Assembly: GCF_000719775.1 (NCBI RefSeq)
Contig: NZ_JOHR01000026.1
Location: 8,864-72,863 of the forward strand
DNA: 64,000 bases
Direction of reading: 5' to 3'
Origin: Streptomyces sp. NRRL F-5135
GTDB lineage: Bacteria > Actinomycetota > Actinomycetes > Streptomycetales > Streptomycetaceae
This document shows, piece by piece, positions 45,418 to 54,336 of the stretch. The first letter of the stretch is position 1, and each line of letters opens with the position of its first letter. A model generated the notes under the pieces. That model was not told the DNA's origin and did no database searches. It worked only from the letters and a program-made list of their open reading frames with translations. Position numbers and translations under genes: made by a program.

Positions 45418-46656
45418 TCAGGAGCTGATCCTGTCGCGCAGTCCGCCCAGGGGGAACTGCTCGGTCTCGTCGTGCGCGGTCAGATCGATGACCTTGCCGA
45501 CGGCCCGCCCCTCGCTCTTGCGGCGCTCGGCGAGCACCTCCTCGCCCACGACATCCGCGAGGTCCTCGCGCTCGACGCTCTCCAGGCTCTCCCGTTCGGC
45601 GCTCGCACCCGCCGGCGTCCGGGCCCCGCCCTCGTCCGGCGCGTCCGTGGCGGCCCGCGCGTCCGTGCCGTCCGGGGTTCCCGCGGCGTCCTTCACGTCG
45701 GCGGCATCCCTCGTGTCCGCCGCGTCCGCCGCCTCCGCCGCGTCCATGGCCTCCGTACCCTCCGGCATGTCCGCGTCGACGGCCGGAGCGGGGCCCGGGT
45801 CCGGGGCCTGCCCCGTCGGCGTGTCCTCGTCACCGCCGGTGCCCCGCGCGGCCGGCGCGCCCTGCGTGCCGAAGAAGTCGAAACCGCCCTCAGGGCGGCG
45901 GACGGGGCGGGTCGCGGAGTACGGGACGATCGCGGACGCGGCGGGCACCCGGGGAGTGGGGAGGGCGGGCGCCGGACGGCTGTGCTGCTCGCCCCCGGCA
46001 CCCGCCGCGTGCTTCCCCTGCGGTTCGTCCGCCTCGGCCGCCCGCTCGGCGAGGTCGCGCTGCCGGGCGGCCTCCACGGTCCGTCTGGCCTGCTGTGCCG
46101 CGCCGTTGCGCGAGAGCTCGTCCAGCGCCCGCGCGGCGCTGACGTACACCGCCGCCGTGGGCGTGCCCCCCGCGCCGGCCAGCAGGGCCTTGGGCTCGGC
46201 GGCCGCCTCCAGCGCCAGCCGGCGCCGGCCTTCCAGCGCCGAGGCGCGTTCGGTCTCCGCCGTCGCGTACCGGCGCAGCAGCGCGGCGTGCTCCCCGCGC
46301 AGCCCGGCCAGTTCGACGCGCTTGGAGCGCAGCTTGGCCTCCAGCTTCACGCGCAGCTCGCGCGCCTCCTCGACGTCGGCCTCCAGCTCGGCCACGCGCT
46401 CGTCGGTCTTCCACTGGTCGCTGTCCCGCGCGCGCGTCAGTTCGGCGACCCGGCGGCCGGCGCTCCGGTCCCAGCTCCTCATCAGCACGGCGCCGGTGAC
46501 GGCGGCGACGGCCGTCGCCGCGACCAGACCGCGCAGGACCACGGGCTCCGAGAGGAACCAGGCGCCGGCGGCGCAGAGAACCGCGGCTCCGGCGACCGCC
46601 GACGGCGGCAGAAGCTTGTGGAGGGGTGGCGAATGGCGGTGGCGTCCACGTGGCAT
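45418..46656 (-). CDS. two-span membrane protein with coiled coil and low-complexity C-terminus
   Basis: A 412-residue protein of unknown function. Two membrane spans at residues ~18-35 and ~40-60 (AVAGAAVLCAAGAWFL, GLVAATAVAAVTGAVL) are followed by a coiled coil ~65-160 (VAELEADVEEARELRVKLEA, LAGLRGEHAALLRRYATAE). A helical segment with VYVSAARALDELSRNGAAQQ comes next, then a ~150-residue Ala/Asp/Thr/Gly-rich disordered region. The final ~35 residues look more ordered (VVGEEVLAERRKSEG, GKVIDLTAHDETEQFPLGG). Reminiscent of envelope-tethered scaffold proteins, but no homology is claimed. Minus strand, between nuoD-like and the importer. Confidence 0.72.
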   Translation of the reverse strand: MPRGRHRHSPPLHKLLPPSAVAGAAVLCAAGAWFLSEPVVLRGLVAATAVAAVTGAVLMRSWDRSAGRRVAELTRARDSDQWKTDERVAELEADVEEARELRVKLEAKLRSKRVELAGLRGEHAALLRRYATAETERASALEGRRRLALEAAAEPKALLAGAGGTPTAAVYVSAARALDELSRNGAAQQARRTVEAARQRDLAERAAEADEPQGKHAAGAGGEQHSRPAPALPTPRVPAASAIVPYSATRPVRRPEGGFDFFGTQGAPAARGTGGDEDTPTGQAPDPGPAPAVDADMPEGTEAMDAAEAADAADTRDAADVKDAAGTPDGTDARAATDAPDEGGARTPAGASAERESLESVEREDLADVVGEEVLAERRKSEGRAVGKVIDLTAHDETEQFPLGGLRDRISS

Positions 46657-46727
46657 GGCCTGAAATTTACCGTGCTCGGACGCGGATTGGGGGCCCGGTC
46701 GGACAATCTTTCCCGGCTCGTCACACG

Positions 46728-46775
46728 CGTCGCCTTACGCGTCGTCATACGCGTTGCCATACACGTCGCCATACG
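46728..46775. repeat. 12-bp tandem array in the spacer after the binding-protein gene
   Basis: Four 12-bp units (CGTCGCCTTACG, CGTCGTCATACG, CGTTGCCATACA, CGTCGCCATACG) lie in the 199-bp gap between the hypothetical membrane protein and the substrate-binding protein gene; a partial unit precedes at 46719. Confidence 0.88.
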
Positions 46776-46855
46776 CTCCCGCGCCCCGCCTTCGCGGTGC
46801 GGCACCACCTCGCCTATTCGCCCTTGGGGGCCTTACCGGCCGCCCGGAGTCCGGA

Positions 46856-47932
46856 CTACTTCCCGACCAGTCCCTTCGACTCGAGGTATTCCTTGGCGAC
46901 GTCCTGCGGTTTGGCCCGCTCGGCATCGACCCTCAGGTTCAACGCGGCGAGATCTTCCGTGGTCAGAGTGTCCGTGAGCTTCCCGAGGGCCGTGGCTATC
47001 GCCGGGTCGGAACCGGCGTCCTTGGCATGGACGACCGGGAGGACGTTGTCCGCGTTCTGGAGCTTCTTGTCGTCCTCCAGCACCACCAGGCCGTAGGAGT
47101 CGAGCGTGCCGTCCGTGGTGGTGGTCAGGACCAGCTGGTCCACTCCGTCCTTGACCGCCTGCTTGGCCTGCGGGGTGCCGACGCCCTTCGGGTCGATGCC
47201 CGCCACGTCGATGCCGTACGTCTTCTTCAGTCCCGGGGCGCAGAACGGCCGCACCTCGCACTCGTCGCCCGCCGCGATCTTGACCTTGATCTTCGACTTA
47301 CCAAGATCGGAAAGGGACTTGAGGTCGTTCTTCTCCGCGAATTCCTTGGAGACCGCGAATGCGTTCTGGTCGACGGCCTTGCCGGGCGGCAGCACCTTCA
47401 GCCCCCGCGGCTCGGCGAGCTTCTTCAACTCCGCGACGGTCGCCGCCGCGTCGCTGGACGCCAGCGGCTTGGTCTCCGCCGCCTTGGCCCCGTTCACCTT
47501 GGCATTGAGGAATTCCGTGAGCGTCGCGGCGTATTCGGGCACCACGTCGATCTCCCCCTTCTCCAGGGAGGGTTCGTACAGCTCGCGGTTCTCCACGGTG
47601 GTGACCGAGGTGCCGTAGCCGGCGTCGCCCAGGACCTGCGCGTACAGCTCCGCCAGCACCTTGGACTCGGTGAAGGCGGCGGCCCCGACGACCAGCGAGC
47701 CCTTCTTCCCGTCCGCGGATCCCGAGCCCGCCTCGGAGCCGCCGTCCTTGCCCTGCTCCAGGCTGTCGCCGCCGCACGCGGCCAGGGACCCGGTCAGGGC
47801 CACCGCCGCGAGGACCGCCCCCGCGAGGCGCGCGGGCCCGGACGCCTTGAGGGCGTGGAATGCCTCGCCGGCCCTGGCGGGCCTTGAGGTCGTGTGCGTC
47901 GCGAGTCGCGAGGTCTCGTTCAAGAGGATCAC
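46856..47932 (-). CDS. glycine betaine/choline-type ABC transporter substrate-binding lipoprotein
   Basis: A 358-residue lipoprotein capturing quaternary-ammonium osmolytes outside the membrane. The signal is LAGAVLAAVALTGSLAACGG (lipobox LAAC), then an acidic Gly/Ser linker. The OpuAC-type fold has VVGAAAFTESKVLAELYAQV, VENRELYEPSLEKGEIDVVP, AFAVSKEFAEKNDLKSLSDL, VGTPQAKQAVKDGVDQLVLT and a C-terminal TTEDLAALNLRVDAERAKPQ. It is coupled by a GTGA overlap to the upstream permease gene. Exact substrate unknown. Confidence 0.93.
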   Translation of the reverse strand: MILLNETSRLATHTTSRPARAGEAFHALKASGPARLAGAVLAAVALTGSLAACGGDSLEQGKDGGSEAGSGSADGKKGSLVVGAAAFTESKVLAELYAQVLGDAGYGTSVTTVENRELYEPSLEKGEIDVVPEYAATLTEFLNAKVNGAKAAETKPLASSDAAATVAELKKLAEPRGLKVLPPGKAVDQNAFAVSKEFAEKNDLKSLSDLGKSKIKVKIAAGDECEVRPFCAPGLKKTYGIDVAGIDPKGVGTPQAKQAVKDGVDQLVLTTTTDGTLDSYGLVVLEDDKKLQNADNVLPVVHAKDAGSDPAIATALGKLTDTLTTEDLAALNLRVDAERAKPQDVAKEYLESKGLVGK

Positions 47933-48588
47933 CTTTTCCCATCGATCAGCCGGTCCAGCAGCACCAGCGCGCCTTCGACCAGGAGCGCCAGCAGCGCCAC
48001 CAGCAGGGCGCCGGCGACCACCTGCGGAGTGTTGTACGTGTTGAAGCCGGCCGTGATGATCCGGCCGAGTCCGCCCTGCCCCGCCATCGCCGCGATCGTG
48101 GCCGTGGCCACCACCTGGACGGAGGCCGAACGCAGGCCGGTCATGACCAACGGGTACGCGAGGGGCAGTTCGACGCGCAGGAACAGCTGGCCGCCGGACA
48201 TGCCCATGCCCCGGGCGGCCTCCACCACCGCCCTGTCCACCTCCCGCATCCCCACGTACGCGTTGGTCAGCAGGGGCGGTACGGCGAAGAGCACCAGCGC
48301 GATGACCGTGGGCACCGAGCCCGCGTTGCGCAGCGGCGAGACCATGAACAGCGCGAGCACGGCGAACACGGGGACCGCCCGGCCCACGTTGGAGATGTTG
48401 ACGGCCAGCGCGCCGCCCTTGCCGAGGTGGCCGAGGCCCAGGCCCACGGGCAGCGCCACGGCACAGGCCAGCGCGAGAGCGACCCCGCTGACGAACGCGT
48501 GCTCCCCGAGCCGGTGCCAGACCCCGCCGTCGCCCGTCCAGTGGGCCCCGGTCGACAGCCACGTCCAGGCCTCACCCAGCACGCCCAC
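47929..48588 (-). CDS. osmoprotectant ABC transporter permease (1)
   Basis: A 219-residue inner-membrane permease with about six spans. The ATPase-contact EAA loop is in EAARGMGMSGGQLFLRVELP. Flanking spans include VSGVALALACAVALPVGL, AVPVFAVLALFMVSPL and IAAMAGQGGLGRIITAGFN. Paired with the second permease; the 2-nt gap and the overlap with the binding-protein gene show one operon. The GTG start at 48588 follows the upstream permease stop closely. Confidence 0.92.
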   Translation of the reverse strand: MGVLGEAWTWLSTGAHWTGDGGVWHRLGEHAFVSGVALALACAVALPVGLGLGHLGKGGALAVNISNVGRAVPVFAVLALFMVSPLRNAGSVPTVIALVLFAVPPLLTNAYVGMREVDRAVVEAARGMGMSGGQLFLRVELPLAYPLVMTGLRSASVQVVATATIAAMAGQGGLGRIITAGFNTYNTPQVVAGALLVALLALLVEGALVLLDRLIDGKR

Positions 48589-48590
48589 GG

Positions 48591-49457
48591 TCAGCCCCCC
48601 GCCTTCGTCGCACCGGCCGGTCCGGCCGTCGCCCCGACGGAGCCGACGCGGGCCGTACCGGTACGAGCCGTGCCGGGACGGGCCGAGTCGTCGGAGGTTC
48701 CGCCGCTGCCGCCGCCGCTCTGGCCGGGCCCGCCGCCATGCGACGTACTCGTGTCACGTACATCACGCGTGTCATGTATGTCACGCGTGCCGCGTATGCG
48801 CGTCCACGGGGTCAGCAACCGCTGCACCCCGAGCAGCAGCAGGTCCGCGACGACCGCCAGCAGCACGCACAGCACGGACGCCGTCAGCACCTGGGCCTTG
48901 AAGAAGCTCTGGAGGGCGTCCGCTATCAGGTTGCCCAGCCCGCCCCGGCCGACGATCGAGCCGACCGTGGTCAGGGCGACCGTCGACACCGTCGCGATCC
49001 GCAGCCCGGCCATCAGCGCGGGCAGCGCGAGCGGCAGCTCGACCTCCCACAGCAGCCGTCCCCGCCCGTAGCCCATCCCCAGGGCGGCCTCGCGGGCCTC
49101 CTCGGGCACGGCCGCGAGTCCGGCCATGATGTTCCGCACGAGAATGGTCAGCGAATACAGCACGAGCCCGGTGATCACCAATGCCGCGGACAGCCCGAAC
49201 AGCGGGAGCAGCAGCGAGAACATCGCCAGCGAGGGAATCGTGTAGAGCAGGGTCGTCAGGCCGAGCACCGGCGCGGCGAACGACGGCCTGGCACGCGCCA
49301 GCAAGGCCAGTGGAAAGGCCACCAGCAGCCCGATCGCGACGGAGGCCGCCGTGATCCACACGTGCTGCACGGTGGCGTCGATCAGCTCCTGGCCGCGGGA
49401 GCGGAGGTATTCCCCGCAGATCCAGTCATTGGCCGCCAAGCACCCTTGCGCGGGCAT
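48591..49457 (-). CDS. osmoprotectant ABC transporter permease (2)
   Basis: A 288-residue permease. The EAA loop is REAALGMGYGRGRLLWEVEL, with spans such as VWITAASVAIGLLVAFPLAL, LTTLLYTIPSLAMFSLLLPL and ALVITGLVLYSLTILVRNI. The last ~65 residues are a low-complexity hydrophilic tail (IRGTRDIHDTRDVRDTS, then Gly/Ser/Ala-rich), built in part from ~18-bp DNA repeats near 48747-48800. The start at 49457 lies in the divergent promoter region facing the ATPase gene. Confidence 0.91.
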   Translation of the reverse strand: MPAQGCLAANDWICGEYLRSRGQELIDATVQHVWITAASVAIGLLVAFPLALLARARPSFAAPVLGLTTLLYTIPSLAMFSLLLPLFGLSAALVITGLVLYSLTILVRNIMAGLAAVPEEAREAALGMGYGRGRLLWEVELPLALPALMAGLRIATVSTVALTTVGSIVGRGGLGNLIADALQSFFKAQVLTASVLCVLLAVVADLLLLGVQRLLTPWTRIRGTRDIHDTRDVRDTSTSHGGGPGQSGGGSGGTSDDSARPGTARTGTARVGSVGATAGPAGATKAGG

Positions 49458-49609
49458 CCGTCACCGCCTCCCCCGTTCGTTCCCGTCCTCAAGTCCTCAC
49501 CCGGTTTTTCCGGACTCCAGCGACCCTATCCCCGACCACTGACATTCGCCGTGGCCCGCCACATTCCAGCAACATGGCCTTCACACGACGCGTCGCACAA
49601 TGGGGAACC

Positions 49610-50788
49610 ATGATCCGATTCGAGCACGTCACCAAGCGGTACCCGGACGGGACGACCGCTGTCGACGACCTTTCCTTCGAGGTCGCCCAGGGCGAACTGG
49701 TCACGCTCGTCGGACCGTCCGGCTGCGGCAAGACCACGACCATGAAAATGGTCAACCGCCTCGTCGAACCGTCCGAGGGACGGATATTCCTCGACGGGGA
49801 CGACATAGCCACCGTGGATCCGGTCCAGTTGCGCCGCCGTATCGGCTATGTCATCCAGCAGGTCGGACTCTTCCCGCACAAGACCGTGCTGGAGAACACC
49901 GCCACCGTCCCGCACCTGCTCGGCTGGCAGCGCGGCAAGGGCCGCGAGCGCGCCGCCGAACTCCTCGACCTGGTCGGCCTCGACCCGTCCGTCTACGGCG
50001 ACCGCTACCCGGACCAGCTCTCCGGCGGGCAGCGCCAGCGCGTCGGCGTGGCCCGGGCGCTGGCCGCGGATCCGCCGGTGCTGCTGATGGACGAACCGTT
50101 CGGCGCGGTCGACCCGGTCGTACGGGAGCACCTGCAGAGCGAGTTCCTGCGGCTCCAGGCGACGGTCCGCAAGACCGTGCTGTTCGTCACACACGACATC
50201 GAGGAGGCGGTGCGGCTCGGAGACCGGATCGCCGTCTACGGACAGGGGAGGATCGAGCAGTTCGACGCCCCGGCCGCGGTGCTCGGCGCGCCGGCCACGC
50301 CGTACGTGGCGGACTTCGTCGGCGCCGACCGCGGGCTCAAGCGGCTGTCCGTGACCCCCATCGAGGTCGGTGATCTCGAACAGCCGCCTGTGCTGCACCT
50401 CGACGACCCGCTGCGCCGCGCCGCCACGAAGCTCGCGGAAGAAGGCGCGCGCTGGGCCGTGGTTTTGGACGGGGACGACAACCTGCACGGCTGGATCTCC
50501 ACCGAGCGCGCCGCCGCCGGGGCCGAGGACGGGTCCGTACGGGAGCACGCCCGCCGGATGGAGGCGTGGCTGCCCGTCGGCGCCTCCCTCAAGCAGGCGT
50601 TCGCGACGATGCTCCAGCACGACGCGGGGTGGATCGCGGTCATCGACGAGGAGGAGACGGGCCGGTTCCTCGGGGTCCTCACCCCGGCCCGGCTGCACGA
50701 GGCACTGCGCCGGTCGATCGACGCGGACGCCCAGGCGATCCCGCGGACCGAGGTGGAGTTGGAGACGGTGCGCCCGAACGCCGTCTGA
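49610..50788 (+). CDS. osmoprotectant ABC transporter ATPase with C-terminal CBS pair
   Basis: A 392-residue ATPase (OpuCA/ProV-like). The nucleotide-binding domain (~1-240) has Walker A GPSGCGKTT, signature LSGGQRQRVGVARAL, Walker B LLMDEPFGAVDPV and the H-loop VTHDIEEAVRLGD. Residues ~265-380 look like two CBS domains (EEGARWAVVLDGDDNLHGWI, VGASLKQAFATMLQHDAGWI), which in OpuA sense ionic strength. The ATG at 49610 has GGGGAA just upstream. It is transcribed divergently from its permeases and binding protein across a 152-bp shared region (49458-49609), an uncommon split for this importer type. Confidence 0.93.
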   Translation: MIRFEHVTKRYPDGTTAVDDLSFEVAQGELVTLVGPSGCGKTTTMKMVNRLVEPSEGRIFLDGDDIATVDPVQLRRRIGYVIQQVGLFPHKTVLENTATVPHLLGWQRGKGRERAAELLDLVGLDPSVYGDRYPDQLSGGQRQRVGVARALAADPPVLLMDEPFGAVDPVVREHLQSEFLRLQATVRKTVLFVTHDIEEAVRLGDRIAVYGQGRIEQFDAPAAVLGAPATPYVADFVGADRGLKRLSVTPIEVGDLEQPPVLHLDDPLRRAATKLAEEGARWAVVLDGDDNLHGWISTERAAAGAEDGSVREHARRMEAWLPVGASLKQAFATMLQHDAGWIAVIDEEETGRFLGVLTPARLHEALRRSIDADAQAIPRTEVELETVRPNAV

Positions 50789-50880
50789 CCACCGGCCGCG
50801 ACCGATACGACCGACGCGACGGCGGCCGATCCGCACACCGCGAGGCCGGTACGCGGCCCGGCCCGTACCCCGTGGGACGC

Positions 50881-50920
50881 GTACGGGCCCCGCGGGATCC
50901 GCACGTCGCGGGGCGCGTAC
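50881..50920. terminator. stem-loop terminator between convergent ATPase and esterase genes
   Basis: A 14-bp inverted repeat with one mismatch (arms 50881-50894 and 50907-50920) and a 12-nt loop sits right next to the esterase stop codon (50921-50923). Confidence 0.72.
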
Positions 50921-52033
50921 TCACTCCGCGCTCAGCCGGCCGCTCAGCCACTCCAGCGCCGGCGGGATCTCGCGGCGCCAGGTGTTGAAGTTGTGCCCGC
51001 CGCTGTCGAGGATGATCGACGAGACGTGCGTCGGCGCCTTCACCTTGCCGATGAACGCCTGCGTGGCCGCCAGGTTCCCCTCCCCCTTCCGGGAGCTGGT
51101 GACCAGCAACGACGTCCTGCCCCGCGGCAGGTGGTCCAGGCTCCACAGCAGGTCGGCCCGGTGGCGCAGGTCCTGCTTGCCGTGGAAGAGGTCGCCGGTC
51201 GTCGGGTCCTCGGCCGCCTTGTAGTACGCGGAGAGCCCGGCGCCCGCCGCGTACCGGTCCGGGTGGTGCAGCGCGACCTTCAACGCGCAGTAGCCGCCGG
51301 TGGAGTTGCCGATGATGCCCCAGTGGCGCGGCCCGGACCCGACCCGGTACGTCTTCGAGATCACCCGGGGCAGGTCCTCCGCGAAGAACGTCTCCGTCCG
51401 CGGCCCGCCCGGGATGTCCACGCATTCGGTGTCGCGCGGCGGCGCCACGGTGGGCCGCAGCATCACCAGGACCATCGGCTGGACCTTGCCTTCCTGGGCG
51501 AGCTGCCAGGCGGTGGCCGGGTAGTTCAGCCCTTTGAGCAGGTTGTCCGCCACGCCCGGGTAGCCGGTGAGGACCACCGCGGCCGGGAAGTGCCGGCGTT
51601 CGAACTGCGGGCGGAAGTACTCGGGCGGCAGGTAGACGTACGCGGTGCTGTCGATCCCCGAGGCCGGCCCGCTGACCACGATCTTCTGGAGCCGGCCGGA
51701 CACCGCAGGCCGCCCGCCGCCCGGCACGGGCGGCTTCCGGGTCTCCAGCACCGTCATGTTCGCGCCGCCGGCCCCGTGGTCCACGACCGATCCCAGGCCC
51801 TGCTCCTGGCCGAACAGGTCGGCCCAGGAACCGTAGAAGAGGAACGACTTGTTCGCGGCGAGCCCCACGGCGGCGAAGAGCGCCAGCTGAGTGGCGAACA
51901 GCAGGCCGACCCGACCGAGCACGGCGCGCGGCGTACCGCGTGCCAGCCTCGGCCACAGCCAGACGGTGGCGACGAACAGCAGCACGGCCAGCAGCACGGC
52001 CAAGGCCAGGACTTTACGGCTGGTAAGACCCAT
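50921..52033 (-). CDS. Ag85/FrmB-like alpha/beta-hydrolase esterase with membrane-anchored N-terminus
   Basis: A 370-residue esterase-D/antigen-85-like hydrolase. Two N-terminal spans (~8-28 ALAVLLAVLLFVATVWLWP; ~40-60 LFATQLALFAAVGLAA) place the enzyme outside the membrane. The catalytic domain has AYVYLPPEYF, VVLTGYPGVADNLLKGLNYP, the nucleophile Ser in WGIIGNSTGGYCALKVAL and the His in ILDSGGHNFNTWRRE. The substrate is unknown; trehalose mycolates are not expected in Streptomyces. The ATG at 52033 is preceded by GGGAGAGAG ~10 nt upstream. It diverges from the MprF-like gene. Confidence 0.88.
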   Translation of the reverse strand: MGLTSRKVLALAVLLAVLLFVATVWLWPRLARGTPRAVLGRVGLLFATQLALFAAVGLAANKSFLFYGSWADLFGQEQGLGSVVDHGAGGANMTVLETRKPPVPGGGRPAVSGRLQKIVVSGPASGIDSTAYVYLPPEYFRPQFERRHFPAAVVLTGYPGVADNLLKGLNYPATAWQLAQEGKVQPMVLVMLRPTVAPPRDTECVDIPGGPRTETFFAEDLPRVISKTYRVGSGPRHWGIIGNSTGGYCALKVALHHPDRYAAGAGLSAYYKAAEDPTTGDLFHGKQDLRHRADLLWSLDHLPRGRTSLLVTSSRKGEGNLAATQAFIGKVKAPTHVSSIILDSGGHNFNTWRREIPPALEWLSGRLSAE

Positions 52034-52181
52034 GGGGATCGAACTCTCTCCCGGGAGATTTTCCTGAACGCAGAGGAACCCGCCCTCCGGAAGCCCCGTC
52101 CTAGAGGTCGCAAATGGTCCGGCGTCCGCACAGATGGGGATGGTCCGGACACAACACTCTCTCGCGGAGCCACGGGAAGCG

Positions 52182-54305
52182 ATGTCTGTGACGCTAGATG
52201 GGGATAAATCGGGATCGGTTCCGGATCGCACGCAGCGGTCCCCGGGGACAGCCCCGGCCCACGAGGTCCCCCGTCCGCCGCGCGCACACCCGTCGGGAGG
52301 CCGTCCGTACGCGCCGGCGGGGCATCCGAATTCGCCGGGAGGCCATGCGTATCCGCCGGGAGGCCGTCCGCACCCGCCGGAGGGCCGTCCGCACCCGCGG
52401 CTCCTCGGGGCCCGGGTACGGCGGCTGACGCGCGGTCCCCGCGCCGAGTCCGTGCCCGCCCTGGTCGGCCGGGCCTGCACCGCCGTCGGACTGATCGACA
52501 TCGCCGCCGGTGTCTTCCCCCGCTTCCGCCACAGCCGGGTGCACACCCTCGCCGAGGTCCTGCCCGGCGCGCTCGGCCCGTTCGCCGCCGCGTTGTCGCT
52601 GAGCGCCGGCGTCCTCCTGCTGCTGCTCGCCCACGGCCTCAAGCGGCACAAGCGGCGGGCCTGGCGAGCCGCCGTCGTACTGCTGCCCGCGGGCATCGTG
52701 GGCCAGCTCGGCTACCGCCACTCCCTCCTCGGCACCGCGCTCTCGCTGCTGCTGCTCGGCCTGCTGCTGCGCCACCGCGACCAGTTCACGGCGCTGCCCG
52801 ACCCGCGCAGCCGCTGGCGGGCGCTCGCGAACTTCGTGCTGATGGGCGCGGGCTCGATCGGGCTCGGCCTGGTCATCGTCAGCGCGCACCCGCACCGGAC
52901 CATCGGCGACCCCGGCCTGACCGACCGGCTCGAACACGTGCTGTACGGACTCTTCGGCCTCACCGGGCCCGTCGGCTACCGCGGCACCGTGGACGGCACC
53001 GTGGCCTACTCGCTCGGCTCCCTCGGCCTGCTCACCGCCCTCACCACCATCTATCTGGCCTTCCGCCCCGAGCATCCGGCCGCCCGCCTCACCGACGACG
53101 ACGAGCGGCGGCTGCGCGCCCTGCTCGACCGGCACGGCGGCCGTGACTCCCTCGGCCACTTCGCGCTCCGCCGCGACAAGGGCGTGGTCTTCTCCCCCAG
53201 CGGCAAGGCGGCCGTCTGCTACCGGGTCGTCTCCGGGGTGATGCTCGCCAGCGGCGACCCCGTCGGCGACGTGGAGGCCTGGCCGGGCGCCATCGAACGC
53301 TTCATGGACGAGGCCAAGGCGCACTCCTGGACGCCCGCCGTCATGGGGTGCAGCGAGACCGGCGGCCAGGTGTGGACGCGGGAGACCGGCCTGGACGCGC
53401 TCGAACTCGGCGACGAAGCGGTGGTGGACGTGCCGGATTTCTCCTTGCGCGGGCGCGCCATGCGGAACGTGCGCCAGATGGTGGGACGCATTGAACGCGC
53501 CGGGTACGAAACGCGCGTACGACGCGTCCGCGACCTGTCGGCGGACGAGCTGGAACGCATCCGCCGAGCCGCCGACGAGTGGCGCGGCACGGACACCGAA
53601 CGCGGCTTCTCCATGGCGCTCGGCCGCATCGGTGACCCGGCCGACGGCGACGCGGTGATCGCCACGGCTCACAAGCGCGACGACCGGGCCGAGCAGGTCC
53701 CGCACCCCCGCGACGACCGGGCCCCCGGCCCACGCGGTGGCAGACAACAGGAGCCACAGGGCGACCCACCCGCCGGCCGGTCCGACGACGCGCACCCCTA
53801 CGGCGACCTGAAGGCCGTCCTCCACTTCGTCCCCTGGGGCCCGGACGGCATGTCGCTCGACCTGATGCGCCGCGACCGCTCGGCCGACCCGGGCATGAAC
53901 GAACTGCTCATCGTCGCCGCCCTGCACGAGGCACCCGCCCTGGGAGTGGTACGGGTCTCCCTCAACTTCGCGATGTTCCGCTCCGCCCTCGCCCGTGGCG
54001 AGCGACTGGGCGCCGGGCCGGTGCTGCGCGGCTGGCGCGCCCTGCTGGTCTTCCTCTCCCGGTGGTTCCAGATCGAGTCGCTCTACCGCTTCAACGCCAA
54101 GTTCCAGCCCCGCTGGGAGCCCCGGTACGTCGTCTTCCGCTCCACCGGCGACCTGCCCAGGATCGGGCTCGCGGCGATGCGCGCCGAGGGCTTCGTCTCC
54201 CTGTCGCTGCCCCGGCCCCTGCGCCGTCTGCGCCGGCACCGCCCGCCCCAGCCGTGCGCCCATGTCACCGGAGCCACGGACGACCACGAGGTCCGGACGG
54301 CGTAA
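52182..54305 (+). CDS. MprF-like membrane protein with phosphatidylglycerol lysyltransferase (DUF2156) domain
   Basis: A 707-residue protein. The N-terminal ~85 residues are Pro/Gly/His-rich. About six membrane spans follow at ~100-310 (LVGRACTAVGLIDIAAGVF, FAAALSLSAGVLLLLLAHGL, LLGTALSLLLLGLLL). The C-terminal DUF2156 domain (~325-690) has HFALRRDKGVVFSPSGKAAV, GVMLASGDPVGDVEAWPGAI, DFSLRGRAMRNVRQMVGRIE and LNFAMFRSALARGERL. Such proteins transfer an amino acid from tRNA to phosphatidylglycerol or another lipid; the exact product is unknown. A ~45-residue Arg/Pro/Asp insertion interrupts the domain. The ATG at 52182 is used. Confidence 0.87.
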   Translation: MSVTLDGDKSGSVPDRTQRSPGTAPAHEVPRPPRAHPSGGRPYAPAGHPNSPGGHAYPPGGRPHPPEGRPHPRLLGARVRRLTRGPRAESVPALVGRACTAVGLIDIAAGVFPRFRHSRVHTLAEVLPGALGPFAAALSLSAGVLLLLLAHGLKRHKRRAWRAAVVLLPAGIVGQLGYRHSLLGTALSLLLLGLLLRHRDQFTALPDPRSRWRALANFVLMGAGSIGLGLVIVSAHPHRTIGDPGLTDRLEHVLYGLFGLTGPVGYRGTVDGTVAYSLGSLGLLTALTTIYLAFRPEHPAARLTDDDERRLRALLDRHGGRDSLGHFALRRDKGVVFSPSGKAAVCYRVVSGVMLASGDPVGDVEAWPGAIERFMDEAKAHSWTPAVMGCSETGGQVWTRETGLDALELGDEAVVDVPDFSLRGRAMRNVRQMVGRIERAGYETRVRRVRDLSADELERIRRAADEWRGTDTERGFSMALGRIGDPADGDAVIATAHKRDDRAEQVPHPRDDRAPGPRGGRQQEPQGDPPAGRSDDAHPYGDLKAVLHFVPWGPDGMSLDLMRRDRSADPGMNELLIVAALHEAPALGVVRVSLNFAMFRSALARGERLGAGPVLRGWRALLVFLSRWFQIESLYRFNAKFQPRWEPRYVVFRSTGDLPRIGLAAMRAEGFVSLSLPRPLRRLRRHRPPQPCAHVTGATDDHEVRTA

Positions 54306-54324
54306 GGCGCGGCCGGGTCCCCTC

Positions 54325-54330
54325 TAGGGT
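54325..54330 (+). promoter_or_regulatory. -10 element for a leaderless folP transcript
   Basis: TAGGGT lies 6 nt before the folP ATG at 54337, in the 31-bp gap after the MprF-like gene. No ribosome site is visible. Confidence 0.5.
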
Positions 54331-54336
54331 GGACGT

